Assembly (NCBI GenBank): GCA_014192625.1
Contig: BJHM01000020.1
Span: 1 to 64,000 of the forward strand
DNA: 64,000 nucleotides
Source: Planctomycetota bacterium
Lineage (GTDB): Bacteria; Planctomycetota; UBA1135; UBA2386
Reading direction: 5' to 3'
The notes below the pieces were generated by a model that worked only from the letters and a program-made list of their open reading frames with translations, had not been told where the DNA came from and did not search any database. Both the position numbers and the translations under genes were made by a program. Numbering within the stretch: position 1 is the first letter of the stretch; each line of letters starts with the position of its first letter. Positions 37,883 through 45,941 of the stretch are shown piece by piece.

Positions 37883-38455
37883 ATGTCCCCGTTACTCCAT
37901 CACCTCACTCGCTGCGTAGTCGCCGGCTTTGTCGCCCTGTTGCCGCTGCTTGGTATGGCGCTGTCCCTGTTCTTCGTCGAGGCGCAGTTGAGTTCGAGCT
38001 GGCTCGCCAGGCAGAACTTCTACGTGCCGGGGATGGGCATCGCGCTTGCGCTGGTGATGGTCTACGTGGTCGGATTATTTGTCACCACGTTTGTTGGCCG
38101 GTGGCTGTGGCGGATCATTGATCGAGGGCTTGAGCGCTTGCCAGTGGTGGGGATGATCTACCAGAGCTTGAAGCAGGTGCTCGGTTACGACACGCAGCGC
38201 GAACGTTTTTTTCAGAGCGTGGTGCTGGTGCGGACCGTCGGCGGTGAAGAAATCGGGCTCGTGACGGGCACGACTCCGGGGCCCGATGGGGAAGAGCGCA
38301 CGATGGTGTTCGTGCCCGGCTCGCCCAATCCCGCCAACGGCCGGCTGTTGTTGTTGCACAAAAACCAGCTCACCACGGTCAATGTGAACGTTGCGCATGC
38401 CCTGCGCACGTTGGTAGCAGTCGGCAAGTCCCCGTTGCTCGAAAGCCCGCGCTGA
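37883..38455 (+). CDS. DUF502-family membrane protein
   Basis: A 190-residue protein with two membrane helices (about residues 10-28 and 50-72), then a soluble domain with GRWLWRIIDRGLERLPVVGMIY and QSLKQVLGYDTQRERFFQSVVLV, characteristic of DUF502. Function of the family is not established; members are often in envelope or stress contexts. ATG 37883 was chosen because the family opens MSPLLHHLTRCVVAGFVALLPL. An in-frame open stretch upstream runs into the divergent rsmE. The stop lies four bases from the convergent diguanylate cyclase stop. Confidence 0.88.
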   Translation: MSPLLHHLTRCVVAGFVALLPLLGMALSLFFVEAQLSSSWLARQNFYVPGMGIALALVMVYVVGLFVTTFVGRWLWRIIDRGLERLPVVGMIYQSLKQVLGYDTQRERFFQSVVLVRTVGGEEIGLVTGTTPGPDGEERTMVFVPGSPNPANGRLLLLHKNQLTTVNVNVAHALRTLVAVGKSPLLESPR

Positions 38456-38459
38456 CGGC

Positions 38460-39449
38460 TCAGCCGTGAGTGGTGGCGCCGGGTTCACTCGCGAACAGCG
38501 AGACCTGGTTTTTGCCTTTGCGCTTGGCCTGCAACAGCGCCTTGTTGGCATTGCTGCGCAAGATCTCGGCCGAACCCAGCGAGCGGCCATCAAACGCGTC
38601 GATACCAATCGAGACCGTCACCTTCTGCAGATAGGTGCCTTTCTGAATCACAGTCTCAGCAATGCGCTGGCGGATACGCATGGCGGTGTGCACGGCTTCG
38701 GCTGGCGTGGTGTGCGGCAGCAGCACGCAAAACTCGTCGCCGCCGCAGCGCGCGGCAAAGTCCGTCTCGCGCAGCGAGGCGCGCAGTGCAGCACCGACGC
38801 GGCGCAGCACTTCGTCGCCGAACGCATACTCGGTCGAGTCGTTGACGCGCTTGAAGTTGTCGATGTCGAGCAGCATTAGCGACATTGGTGTCTGGTGACG
38901 CTGGCTTCGTTTCCACTCGAGCAGCAGCAGGCGATTGAAATACACTTCGCTCAAGAGCCCCGTCTTGAAGTCGTTGCTGAGCTGGCCTTCGAGGTCGCGC
39001 GTGCGGTGCATCAACATGCGGTAGCGGTCGCGATGAATCAGCAGTAGTTCGAGCCGGTGCAAACACTCGGTGGCCGCAAACGGCAGCTGCACAAAATCGC
39101 GCAGCATGAGTTTCCAAAGCCGCACCTCCAAGATCGAACGCAGGTCCGGTAGCAGCACCAGCAAGGGAACCGGGTCATCATCACGTTGTGCGCCCTCGAC
39201 CAATTCGAGCTCAACGCCGCCGCGCAGCAGGCCGAGTGGGCTTAGCACGATTGCATCAGGGCGGGTGTCCGCCAGCAGTTGAAAACTTTCGGCGAGCGAA
39301 GTGCTTTCGCGAACTTGGTAGCCCGATTGCAAAAGCAGAGCTAGCAACTCTGCGAGGTTGCCACCGCCGTGGTTGAGCAGCACAATTTTCGTGCTGCGTT
39401 TTTGCGGGGTCTCGTTGGGTGAGTTGGGCACGCTAGTAGTATCCGGCAA
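38460..39449 (-). CDS. Diguanylate cyclase with degenerate receiver domain
   Basis: A 329-residue protein that makes c-di-GMP. Residues about 20-135 look like a response-regulator receiver, but the phosphoacceptor position reads PDAIVLSPLG, with Ser in place of Asp, so phosphorylation is unlikely. Residues 160-325 are a GGDEF domain with the intact signature GGDEF (236-240) and, five residues upstream, the RxxD inhibitory I-site RETD (227-230), so feedback inhibition by product is expected. The start is TTG 39449 or GTG 39431; neither has a Shine-Dalgarno. Convergent with the DUF502 gene. Confidence 0.88.
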   Translation of the reverse strand: MPDTTSVPNSPNETPQKRSTKIVLLNHGGGNLAELLALLLQSGYQVRESTSLAESFQLLADTRPDAIVLSPLGLLRGGVELELVEGAQRDDDPVPLLVLLPDLRSILEVRLWKLMLRDFVQLPFAATECLHRLELLLIHRDRYRMLMHRTRDLEGQLSNDFKTGLLSEVYFNRLLLLEWKRSQRHQTPMSLMLLDIDNFKRVNDSTEYAFGDEVLRRVGAALRASLRETDFAARCGGDEFCVLLPHTTPAEAVHTAMRIRQRIAETVIQKGTYLQKVTVSIGIDAFDGRSLGSAEILRSNANKALLQAKRKGKNQVSLFASEPGATTHG

Positions 39450-39748
39450 TGTCGTGGTGTTTGGATAGTGGCCTAGGGCAAAGGTTTGCGCTGCCGAGTT
39501 ACCACTGTCGGTAGAATGATACAGGCTGTTTTTGGATGCGGTGCGCCGCTGTGCTGGCCAAAAAAAGCCAGCCAGAGCGATCCGCCGCGAGATTTTTTTA
39601 TGAGGCCCGGACGTTGGAGATGGCTTCTGCCGCTGGCATGGGACTTAGCATCGATGTCATTGTGTGCTTGACCGGCAGAGATGGCTGCCTACGATCCCCG
39701 CCCCTTTACCTCTGCAACCTTTCTTCGCAGGCAGGGAGACATTCGCAA
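39450..39748 (+). promoter_or_regulatory. Promoter and long leader of the rpsB operon
   Basis: About 300 bases without a gene before rpsB. TAGAAT at 39512-39517 could be a -10 element, but the best -35 (TTGCGC, 39486-39491) is 20 bases away. A 6-bp stem GCTGGC / GCCAGC (39553-39558, 39567-39572) has an A-rich loop and is followed by a T7 run at 39593-39599. A GGGAGA ribosome-binding site lies at 39734-39739. A long leader may carry S2 feedback control (inference). Confidence 0.45.
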
Positions 39749-40738
39749 GTGCCGCTCGTAACAGCCCAGGAATTGATCGCCGCAGGTGTCCATTATGGTC
39801 ACCAAGCAAGCCGCTGGAACCCCAAGATGAAGCCGTACATCCACGGCAAGCGGCATAAAATCCACATTCTGAGTGTGGAGGAGACCATCAAGGGGCTGTA
39901 TCGCGGGACGCACTTTCTGCGTCAGCTCGCGGCTACCGGTCAGCAGATTTTGTTCCTCGGAACAAAGAAGCAGATCCGCGTCGTTGTCGAAGGCGAGTCA
40001 AAGCGCTGCGCGATGCCCGCGGTTACCGAGCGTTGGATCGGCGGCACGCTGACCAACTTCGCGACCGTGCGGGATCGTCTCGCGCGACTCATTGAGCTTG
40101 AGCAGCTGGAGACCACCGGTGCGCTCGAGCGCTACAAGAAGAAGGACCAGTCGATGATGCGGCGCGAGATGAAGAAGATCCGCCGCAATCTAGAGGGCGT
40201 GCGCGAACTGCACGGTCTCCCAGGTGCGCTGGTCGTCATCGACCCGCGTCGTGAAGACAACGCAATGAAGGAAGCGGCGCGCATGAACGTGCCGGTGCTT
40301 GCCATTCTCGATACCGACTGTGACCCGGATCTGGCTGACATCGTGATTCCGGCCAACGACGATGCGATGAGCTCCGTGCAGCTGATCCTCAGCCGTCTCG
40401 CCGATGCGGTCATCGAAGGTCGCAAGCAGTGCGACGATGCAACGCTGCGCGATGCGCAACGGGTTGCGCAAGAAGACGTCCGCAATCGTCAGGCACCAGG
40501 TCGTCGCGAAGGCGGCGGCGGTGGCGGTCGTGGCGGTCGAGACGGCGGCGGCGGCGGCGGCGGCCAGCGTGGCCGTGGCGGTCCTCGCGGGCGCGGCGGT
40601 CCAGGTGGACCTGGTGGTGGCGGTGCAGGCGCTGCTGGCGGCGCAGGTCGCTTTGCCAACCGCACAGGCGTGCATGCCGACTCGATTTCGATCGGTCGTC
40701 CTGGCGAAGCGCCAGAAGCCCCGAGCACCGGCTCCTGA
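39749..40738 (+). CDS. rpsB: 30S ribosomal protein S2 with Gly/Arg-rich tail
   Basis: Ribosomal protein S2, 329 residues. Residues 1-245 are standard: VTAQELIAAGVHYGHQASRWNPKM, LFLGTKKQ, RWIGGTLTNF, VVIDPRREDNAM and NVPVLAILDTDCDPD. An extra C-terminal tail of about 80 residues follows, with residues 255-300 almost wholly Gly and Arg (RGGRDGGGGGGGQRGRGG), like eukaryotic RGG tails. The GTG start 39749 sits behind GCAGGGAGAC. The frame runs open to 39536, but upstream has no S2 similarity. A terminator-like hairpin follows the gene. It is the first gene of rpsB-tsf-pyrH-frr. Confidence 0.96.
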   Translation: MPLVTAQELIAAGVHYGHQASRWNPKMKPYIHGKRHKIHILSVEETIKGLYRGTHFLRQLAATGQQILFLGTKKQIRVVVEGESKRCAMPAVTERWIGGTLTNFATVRDRLARLIELEQLETTGALERYKKKDQSMMRREMKKIRRNLEGVRELHGLPGALVVIDPRREDNAMKEAARMNVPVLAILDTDCDPDLADIVIPANDDAMSSVQLILSRLADAVIEGRKQCDDATLRDAQRVAQEDVRNRQAPGRREGGGGGGRGGRDGGGGGGGQRGRGGPRGRGGPGGPGGGGAGAAGGAGRFANRTGVHADSISIGRPGEAPEAPSTGS

Positions 40739-40750
40739 AGCCGGCTCGGG

Positions 40751-40784
40751 CCGAGGGCTGCCGTATGGCAGCCCCGGTCTTTTT
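40751..40784 (+). terminator. Intrinsic terminator between rpsB and tsf
   Basis: GGGCTGCC (40755-40762), tetraloop GTAT and GGCAGCCC (40767-40774) form a perfect 8-bp stem, extended by CCG/CGG across a bulged A. A T tract follows (40780-40784). It would partly end transcription after rpsB. Confidence 0.75.
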
Positions 40785-40884
40785 GTTCCTGCCTTTTTGT
40801 GCCGGTCAGTTTTTGCCAGCTCGACTGACACTGCGAGTGCGTTGCTCGCGCCGCATCCTGACTTTTTGAAAATGGATTCCGACC

Positions 40885-41499
40885 ATGACTGAGATCGATG
40901 CAAAGACGGTGATGAAATTGCGCGAGATGACTGGCGCGCCAATGATGGAGTGCAAGGTTGCACTCAAAGAAAGTGCCGGCGACTTCAATGCTGCCAAGGA
41001 CTTGCTGCGCAAGAAGGGCAAGGCGACTGCCGACAAGGCATCCAGCCGTGAGGTCAAGGAAGGCAAGCTATTCAGCTACGTCCACCACAACGGCAAGGTG
41101 GCGGTGTTGTGCGAGGTCGTCTGCGAGACCGACTTCGTCGCTCGCAATGAGGAGTTCAATGCCTTTGGCAGAAGCATCTGCCTGACGGCTGCCGCCTACG
41201 CGCCGACGTCGCTCAATCGTGAATCGATTGACGCCGAACTGGTCGCGAAGGAGCGTGTCATCGTCACCGAGCAAGCGCTGATGACGATGAAGGGCAAGCC
41301 GCAGCAGGTGATCGACAAGGCGGTTGAGGGGCGCATGGATAAGTTTTTCCAGAGCAAGTGCCTCATGGAGCTGACGTTCGTCAATCCATCCGATCAATCG
41401 GATACCCGCACCGTCGAGCAGGTACGCCAAGAACTGGTTGGTAAGATCGGCGAGAACATCATGGTGCGCCGGTTTTACTACATGGCACTCGGATCCTAA
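40885..41499 (+). CDS. tsf: Elongation factor Ts (short form)
   Basis: EF-Ts recycles EF-Tu-GDP. 204 residues, the short class as in Thermus and some plastids rather than the long E. coli form. The N-terminal UBA-like domain is VMKLREMTGAPMMECKVAL, followed by the CETDFVARN motif that displaces EF-Tu Mg, and a C-terminal domain with VRQELVGKIGENIMVRRF. ATG 40885 follows GATTCCGACC without a good Shine-Dalgarno. It lies 146 bases behind rpsB past a terminator and 14 bases ahead of pyrH. Confidence 0.96.
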   Translation: MTEIDAKTVMKLREMTGAPMMECKVALKESAGDFNAAKDLLRKKGKATADKASSREVKEGKLFSYVHHNGKVAVLCEVVCETDFVARNEEFNAFGRSICLTAAAYAPTSLNRESIDAELVAKERVIVTEQALMTMKGKPQQVIDKAVEGRMDKFFQSKCLMELTFVNPSDQSDTRTVEQVRQELVGKIGENIMVRRFYYMALGS

Positions 41500-41513
41500 A
41501 AAAACCAACTCAC

Positions 41514-42227
41514 TTGCCCGCCCCACAAAAGATCAGCCGCATCCTGCTGAAGTTGTCCGGCGAGAGCCTCGGCACTGATGGTAGCGGCGTCGATCCGCTA
41601 GCGGTTGCGCGCGTTGCCGAGAGCATCGCCCGCGTCCACAAGCTTGGGGTCGAGGTAGCTGTGGTGGTGGGTGGCGGCAATCTGCTGCGCGGCGCCGAGT
41701 TTGCGCGGTGCGGCACGAACCGCGCCACCGCCGATCAAATGGGCATGTTGGCGACGGCGATCAACACGCTGGCGTTGCAAGATGGGCTGGAGCGCGCGGG
41801 CGTCGAGACTAGGGCTGCCTCCGCCGTCGAGATGCGCTCGATGATGGAGAATTACATTCGTCGCCGCGCGATTCGGCATCTTGAGAAGGGCCGCGTCGTG
41901 ATCCTTGCCGGTGGCACTGGCAACCCATACTTCACGACCGACACGGCGGCCGCACTGCGCGCCACCGAACTTGGCGCCGACGCGATCTTCAAGGCGACCA
42001 AGGTTGATGGCGTCTACTCCGCCGACCCCAACAAGGATAAGTCGGCGACCAAGTATCACACGTTGACGTTTCAGCAGGCGCTCGACCAAGACCTGCGCGT
42101 GATGGATCGCACGGCGTTCACGCTCTGCATGGAAAACTGCATGCCGATCATGGTGTTTGACATGTTTGTGCCGGGGAACATGGAGCGCGCCATTCGCGGC
42201 GAAGATATCGGCACCTGGGTCGTGTGA
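41514..42227 (+). CDS. pyrH: UMP kinase
   Basis: Phosphorylates UMP in pyrimidine synthesis. 237 residues of the amino-acid-kinase fold: ILLKLSGESL at the N-terminus, VVGGGNLLRG, ATADQMGMLATAIN, GGTGNPYFTTDTAAALRA and ATKVDGVYSADP. The start is TTG 41514, because no ATG or GTG precedes ILLKLSG after the tsf stop and no Shine-Dalgarno is present, so initiation probably depends on coupling to tsf. Ends VRGEDIGTWVV-like. Its place between tsf and frr is the classic bacterial order. Confidence 0.95.
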   Translation: MPAPQKISRILLKLSGESLGTDGSGVDPLAVARVAESIARVHKLGVEVAVVVGGGNLLRGAEFARCGTNRATADQMGMLATAINTLALQDGLERAGVETRAASAVEMRSMMENYIRRRAIRHLEKGRVVILAGGTGNPYFTTDTAAALRATELGADAIFKATKVDGVYSADPNKDKSATKYHTLTFQQALDQDLRVMDRTAFTLCMENCMPIMVFDMFVPGNMERAIRGEDIGTWVV

Positions 42228-42350
42228 CCCCGTGTGCTTGAGCCCCTGTGCTTGACCTCGCTTTTGCGCCCGCGAGCTATGACGGTCGAGCGCGTTCCTT
42301 TCGCCATGCACTTTGCCTAGAGTGTATTGCCACAAAGGAACGATTGGACC

Positions 42351-42914
42351 ATGGACCAAACCGCGCAGATTATCAGCGACCTCAAGGCCAAGATTGAGAA
42401 GACCATCAAGCATGTGAAGGATCAGCTGGGTGGGATCCGCACCGGTCGTGCGTCGCCGATGCTGGTCGACACGATTCGGGTCGACTACTACGGCGCGATG
42501 ACCCCGCTGCACGGGATGGCGCATATCTCGGTGCCCGACGCGCGGCAATTGCTGATCAAGCCATTTGATGTCTCGGCGATGAAAGAAATCGAGCGCGCGA
42601 TTTTAAAGTCGGACCTTGGCCTGTCGCCGCAGAGCGACGGCAAGGTGCTGCGACTGATCATGCCGCCCCTGTCGACCGAGCAACGGCAGAAGCTGGCCGT
42701 CAAGGTGAAGGATCTGGTCGAGCAAAATCGCGTGGCGTTGCGCAATGAGCGCCGCGATGCCAATAAGCATGGTGAGCAAGCTAAAAAAGATTCTTTGTTG
42801 ACCGAAGATCAGGTCAAAAAGCTGCACGAAAAGGTGGATCAGGAGATCAAGGGCGGCGAAGGCAAGCTCGAAGATCTGCTGAAGCTGAAGACCAAGGAGA
42901 TCATGGAAGGCTGA
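42351..42914 (+). CDS. frr: Ribosome recycling factor
   Basis: Splits post-termination ribosomes together with EF-G. 187 residues: a three-helix bundle with GIRTGRASPMLVDTIRVDYYG, ARQLLIKPFD, MPPLSTEQRQKLAVKVKDLVEQNRVALRNERRD-like sequence and C-terminal KKLHEKVDQEIKGGEGKLED. ATG 42351 is preceded by AAAGGAA at spacing 10. A stretch of 123 bases separates it from pyrH and contains two copies of TGTGCTTGA. It closes the translation block before tRNA-Lys. Confidence 0.96.
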   Translation: MDQTAQIISDLKAKIEKTIKHVKDQLGGIRTGRASPMLVDTIRVDYYGAMTPLHGMAHISVPDARQLLIKPFDVSAMKEIERAILKSDLGLSPQSDGKVLRLIMPPLSTEQRQKLAVKVKDLVEQNRVALRNERRDANKHGEQAKKDSLLTEDQVKKLHEKVDQEIKGGEGKLEDLLKLKTKEIMEG

Positions 42915-43005
42915 GATGCGAACGCTTCCCTCAGGACTTCCCCAAGCTGCTCTTGCACATGCTGCCCGCCTGCTGTTGACTCTTCGCCCCTTTGCGTCAT
43001 TCAAG

Positions 43006-43081
43006 GGGGCGTAGCTCAGTTGGTAGAGCAGCGGCCTTTTAAGCCGTAGGTCGCAGGTTCAAGTCCTGCCGCCCTCACCAG
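43006..43081 (+). tRNA. tRNA-Lys (UUU), CCA encoded
   Basis: A 76-base cloverleaf. Acceptor stem GGGGGCG / CGCCCTC with one G-U pair, D arm GCTCAGTTGGTAGAGC, anticodon stem GCGGC / GCCGT with loop CTTTTAA so the anticodon is TTT, T arm with GGTTCAAGTCC, discriminator A and a genomic CCA at the 3' end. It lies between frr and a Trm112-like gene. Confidence 0.97.
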
Positions 43082-43089
43082 GATCATTC

Positions 43090-43374
43090 ATGACTCTCGA
43101 CCCCGAGTTCCTCCAGATGTTGGTATGCCCGGCCTCGCGCAAGCCTTTGCACGAGTTGCCGGCAGATGCTTTGCGTGGCCTGAATGACGCCATTCTTCGT
43201 GGTGTCGTAAAAAACCGCAGCGGCAACACGGTGAGCGCCGTGTTAAACGGCGCATTGCGGCCACAAGGTGAGGCCTACGTTTTTCCGATTCAGGACGGTA
43301 TCCCCATTCTGTTGACCACGGAAGCGATCCCGCTCGACGCGGTCGCTGTCCACGGCAACCCAGGCGCGCGCTAG
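43090..43374 (+). CDS. Trm112-family protein (YcaR-like)
   Basis: A 94-residue protein of the Trm112/UPF0434 fold: FLQMLVCPASRKPL at the N-terminus, a middle helix-rich part, and AYVFPIQDGIPILL near the end, the usual signature (Y-x-I-x-DGIP-x-LL). Eukaryotic Trm112 activates tRNA, rRNA and release-factor methyltransferases; bacterial members are small and uncharacterised. Only one cysteine remains in the CP motif, so zinc binding is doubtful. It starts nine bases after tRNA-Lys, so it may share the tRNA promoter. Confidence 0.85.
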   Translation: MTLDPEFLQMLVCPASRKPLHELPADALRGLNDAILRGVVKNRSGNTVSAVLNGALRPQGEAYVFPIQDGIPILLTTEAIPLDAVAVHGNPGAR

Positions 43375-43408
43375 CGCATCCGATAGCACGGCTACAACGC
43401 ATACGACT

Positions 43409-45847
43409 ATGTCTACTTCGAATCAGAATCAGAATCAGAATCCGGAGTTGCCTGAACCGCAGGAAATGCTGGCCGAGTCGCAGACGCCGGAGGCGCCGCA
43501 CGATGAGAACTCCGGCGCGTTCGGCTTCTTCCGCAAGTACCAGAAGCTGATCCTCTACACCGCGGTGATGTTCGCGCTGGCGACGTTCTCCATCACTGGC
43601 TCGATGCAGCAGTGGTTTGAGGGTGCTTTTAGTGGGAGGACCAAGGTCAACGCTTTTGTCATGGTCGACGGCAAGCAGGTCGCCCTGCAGCCCGAGGACT
43701 ATCAGTTTGCGCAGATACTCGCGCAGAACTGGCGCGCGGTGACCAACGTGCTGCCAAACCTTGGCGATACCTCCAACAGTTCTGATCTGTTGCGCCGCTT
43801 CGCAGCGTTGCGCCGGATTTCGATTGCCGAGGGCCTCGATGTTTCGATGGCTGAGGTGGACAAGGCGCTCGACAGTTTGGTCGCGATGGTCAACACGCGG
43901 CAGCAGGGGGCCAAGGCAACGGCTGCAAACCTCGCGCGCATGCAAGGCATGGATTCGCTGGCGCAGTATCGCGACCTGATGCGCGAGGCGATGCGGATCG
44001 GCAACTACGTCCGCATGAACTCGCTCGGTGTCGATGGCACGGACGCAACGCTGATGGCGTCGATCACGGACGGCCAGGAAAAGGTTGCGTTGCGCGTGGC
44101 GCAATTCGACATGAAGGCGCTCGAGGAAGAGCTCAAAAAGAAGGGCGACGTAAAGGAAGAGGACTTCCGCAAGTGGCTCGACGGCAAGTCGGAATCAGAG
44201 CGGACCATGTGGGGTGTCTACGACACCAACCTGATTTCGATGCAGCTGGGCATCGGTCGCATCGAGACGTTTGATCCGGCGCAGTGGACGGAAGAGTTGA
44301 AGGACTTCAAGTTCGGCGATGAACAGCTGAAGTTGCTCTACGAGGGCGAGAAGGAAACCCGCTTCAAGCTGGAGAAGCCGGTCGACGGCCAGAAGTGGCA
44401 GCTGATGGAAGACCAGAAGGTGAAGGATGAGTTGACCAAGGTCGCCAAGCTTGACGAAGTGCTGATTGGCATTCGTACGAAGATGGTGACGCAGTTGCAG
44501 GAGATTCTGAAACCGCTGCTCGAGATAAACGCCAAGGACGCGCAAGAACTAGCACTCGTGCAGCAAACGCGCGGTGAAACAAAGCTGCTCGCCGAAGCGA
44601 AGCCCGACGATGCCGAACTGAAGCTCAAGCTGCAGCAGATGGATGAGGCCATTGTCGCCAAGGTGAATGCCGACAAGGCCTCGCGCGATGCGGCTGAAAA
44701 TGCGCGCAAGTTGTTCGACTTCCGCGGCAAGTTCGCCGAGTTGACGAAGGACAAGGCGGGCTTTGAAGTGCAAGAACTGAAGGGCCCGAAGAACGCTGAT
44801 GATCTGAAGGACCTAACTGCCGCGCCGATTGCGATGGGCGCATGGCAACTGCCGCAGTTGGCGACCAACATCCAGGTGGTCGGCGAGATCGGGGCAAGCC
44901 CGGCACGCACGCTGCGGGGTGCTTTCCTCTACCAGGTCGTCGAGCTGGTGGTGCGTCCCATGAAACCGTGGGACAAGGTGAAGACCGTCGTTGAGGAGAA
45001 ATACTTTATCGAGCTGGCAAAGAAGGCCGGCGACGAGAAGAAGAAGATGTTCGACGACCAGTTGTTCGAACTCGCCAAGGCCAAGATCGCAGACAAGGTC
45101 AGGGAGATCGAAGCGAAGCAAACGGACGAGGTCACAACGCGCTTTAACAAGTGGGAGGCCGAGACCCAAAGCAAGCTCGCGGATGCCGATAAAAACCTGT
45201 TGAGGTTTGGCGATGCGGCGCTGGCAGCCAAACAGGCTTGGCAGGCGACCCGCGACCGCATTGACACAGAGCTCAAGGGCAAGGGCGCTAAGCGGACGTT
45301 GATTGAGCTCGAAGTTGGCAAGGGTGTCGAAGCCGAGGTCAAGCTCGCGGCCAAGGGCAAATACGCCGAGGTGATGGTGGATGCCGCCAATGCCGCAGGC
45401 TTCACGGTTAGCTCGGTGGGGCCGATTTGGCGCGAGGCTTCGTCGAAGGTCCCAGGCTTTAGCCGCCAGGCTGACAAACTCACGGTCTACCTCTGGTCGA
45501 GCGATGGCCGCAACCTGAAGCTGGGTGAAGTGACCAGCGTGCTGGAAGACGCGGGCAGCCGCCGCTGGTTGATGGCCGCTTGTGAGAAAGTCGAGCCGCT
45601 GACCGATAACGATGTGCCACGCAAAGAGTTTGGCATGCAGCGCCAAAACTACCGGTATCAAGGCATCACCTATGCCGAGCACCAAGTGCGCACTGCCATT
45701 GCACAGTCATTTTCGATGGATGCCTTAAAAGAGCGCTACACGTTCAAGGAAGACGCCCGCGACGATGACACAACCGACGGCAAGCCAGCTGACGGTAAGC
45801 CAACCGACGGTAAGCCAGCTGACGGTAAGCCAGCTGACGGCAAGTAG
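43409..45847 (+). CDS. Membrane-anchored PpiD-like protein without a visible isomerase domain
   Basis: An 812-residue protein: a polar N-terminus with Asn-Gln repeats, a single membrane helix (LILYTAVMFALATFSI, about residues 50-66) and a large periplasmic part that starts VNAFVMVDGKQVAL and continues with a SurA/PpiD-N-like helical region (LLRRFAALRRISIAEGLDVS). It is then charged and partly coiled-coil (residues about 230-650) without a recognisable parvulin motif. The C-terminus has DGKPADG/DGKPTDG repeats. PpiD-like anchors aid folding of envelope proteins; this assignment is from topology, so moderate. Ends in a hairpin terminator. Confidence 0.6.
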   Translation: MSTSNQNQNQNPELPEPQEMLAESQTPEAPHDENSGAFGFFRKYQKLILYTAVMFALATFSITGSMQQWFEGAFSGRTKVNAFVMVDGKQVALQPEDYQFAQILAQNWRAVTNVLPNLGDTSNSSDLLRRFAALRRISIAEGLDVSMAEVDKALDSLVAMVNTRQQGAKATAANLARMQGMDSLAQYRDLMREAMRIGNYVRMNSLGVDGTDATLMASITDGQEKVALRVAQFDMKALEEELKKKGDVKEEDFRKWLDGKSESERTMWGVYDTNLISMQLGIGRIETFDPAQWTEELKDFKFGDEQLKLLYEGEKETRFKLEKPVDGQKWQLMEDQKVKDELTKVAKLDEVLIGIRTKMVTQLQEILKPLLEINAKDAQELALVQQTRGETKLLAEAKPDDAELKLKLQQMDEAIVAKVNADKASRDAAENARKLFDFRGKFAELTKDKAGFEVQELKGPKNADDLKDLTAAPIAMGAWQLPQLATNIQVVGEIGASPARTLRGAFLYQVVELVVRPMKPWDKVKTVVEEKYFIELAKKAGDEKKKMFDDQLFELAKAKIADKVREIEAKQTDEVTTRFNKWEAETQSKLADADKNLLRFGDAALAAKQAWQATRDRIDTELKGKGAKRTLIELEVGKGVEAEVKLAAKGKYAEVMVDAANAAGFTVSSVGPIWREASSKVPGFSRQADKLTVYLWSSDGRNLKLGEVTSVLEDAGSRRWLMAACEKVEPLTDNDVPRKEFGMQRQNYRYQGITYAEHQVRTAIAQSFSMDALKERYTFKEDARDDDTTDGKPADGKPTDGKPADGKPADGK
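45769..45843 (+). repeat. 15-bp tandem repeat coding for KPADG units
   Basis: Five-residue units of the form DGKP[AT] are encoded by 15-bp repeats with scattered third-base changes at the 3' end of the PpiD-like gene. The repeat ends two codons before the stop. Confidence 0.75.
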
Positions 45848-45854
45848 CTTCGAG

Positions 45855-45892
45855 TCGAGTCGCGCAAGTAGTGCAGCGACTCGATAGCTTTT
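45855..45892 (+). terminator. Hairpin after the PpiD-like gene
   Basis: TCGAGTCGC (45855-45863) and GCGACTCGA (45876-45884) pair perfectly over 9 bp, with an inner GCA/TGC stem in the 12-base loop, followed by TAGCTTTT. It ends the plus-strand gene and lies before the convergent methyltransferase stop at 45942. Confidence 0.6.
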
Positions 45893-45941
45893 GCCGCGGC
45901 TCACGCTCGCTGGCGAGCGCCGCGCTGGCGAACACTCTGCG

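Noticed and set aside
39593-39599. T7 run in the rpsB leader as an intrinsic terminator
   Set aside because: The nearest stem (39553-39572) is 20 bases upstream and does not abut the T run, so a terminator call is unsupported.
43006-43081. tRNA-Lys as an integration site
   Set aside because: No integrase, no repeated tRNA 3' end and no foreign-looking genes are next to it.
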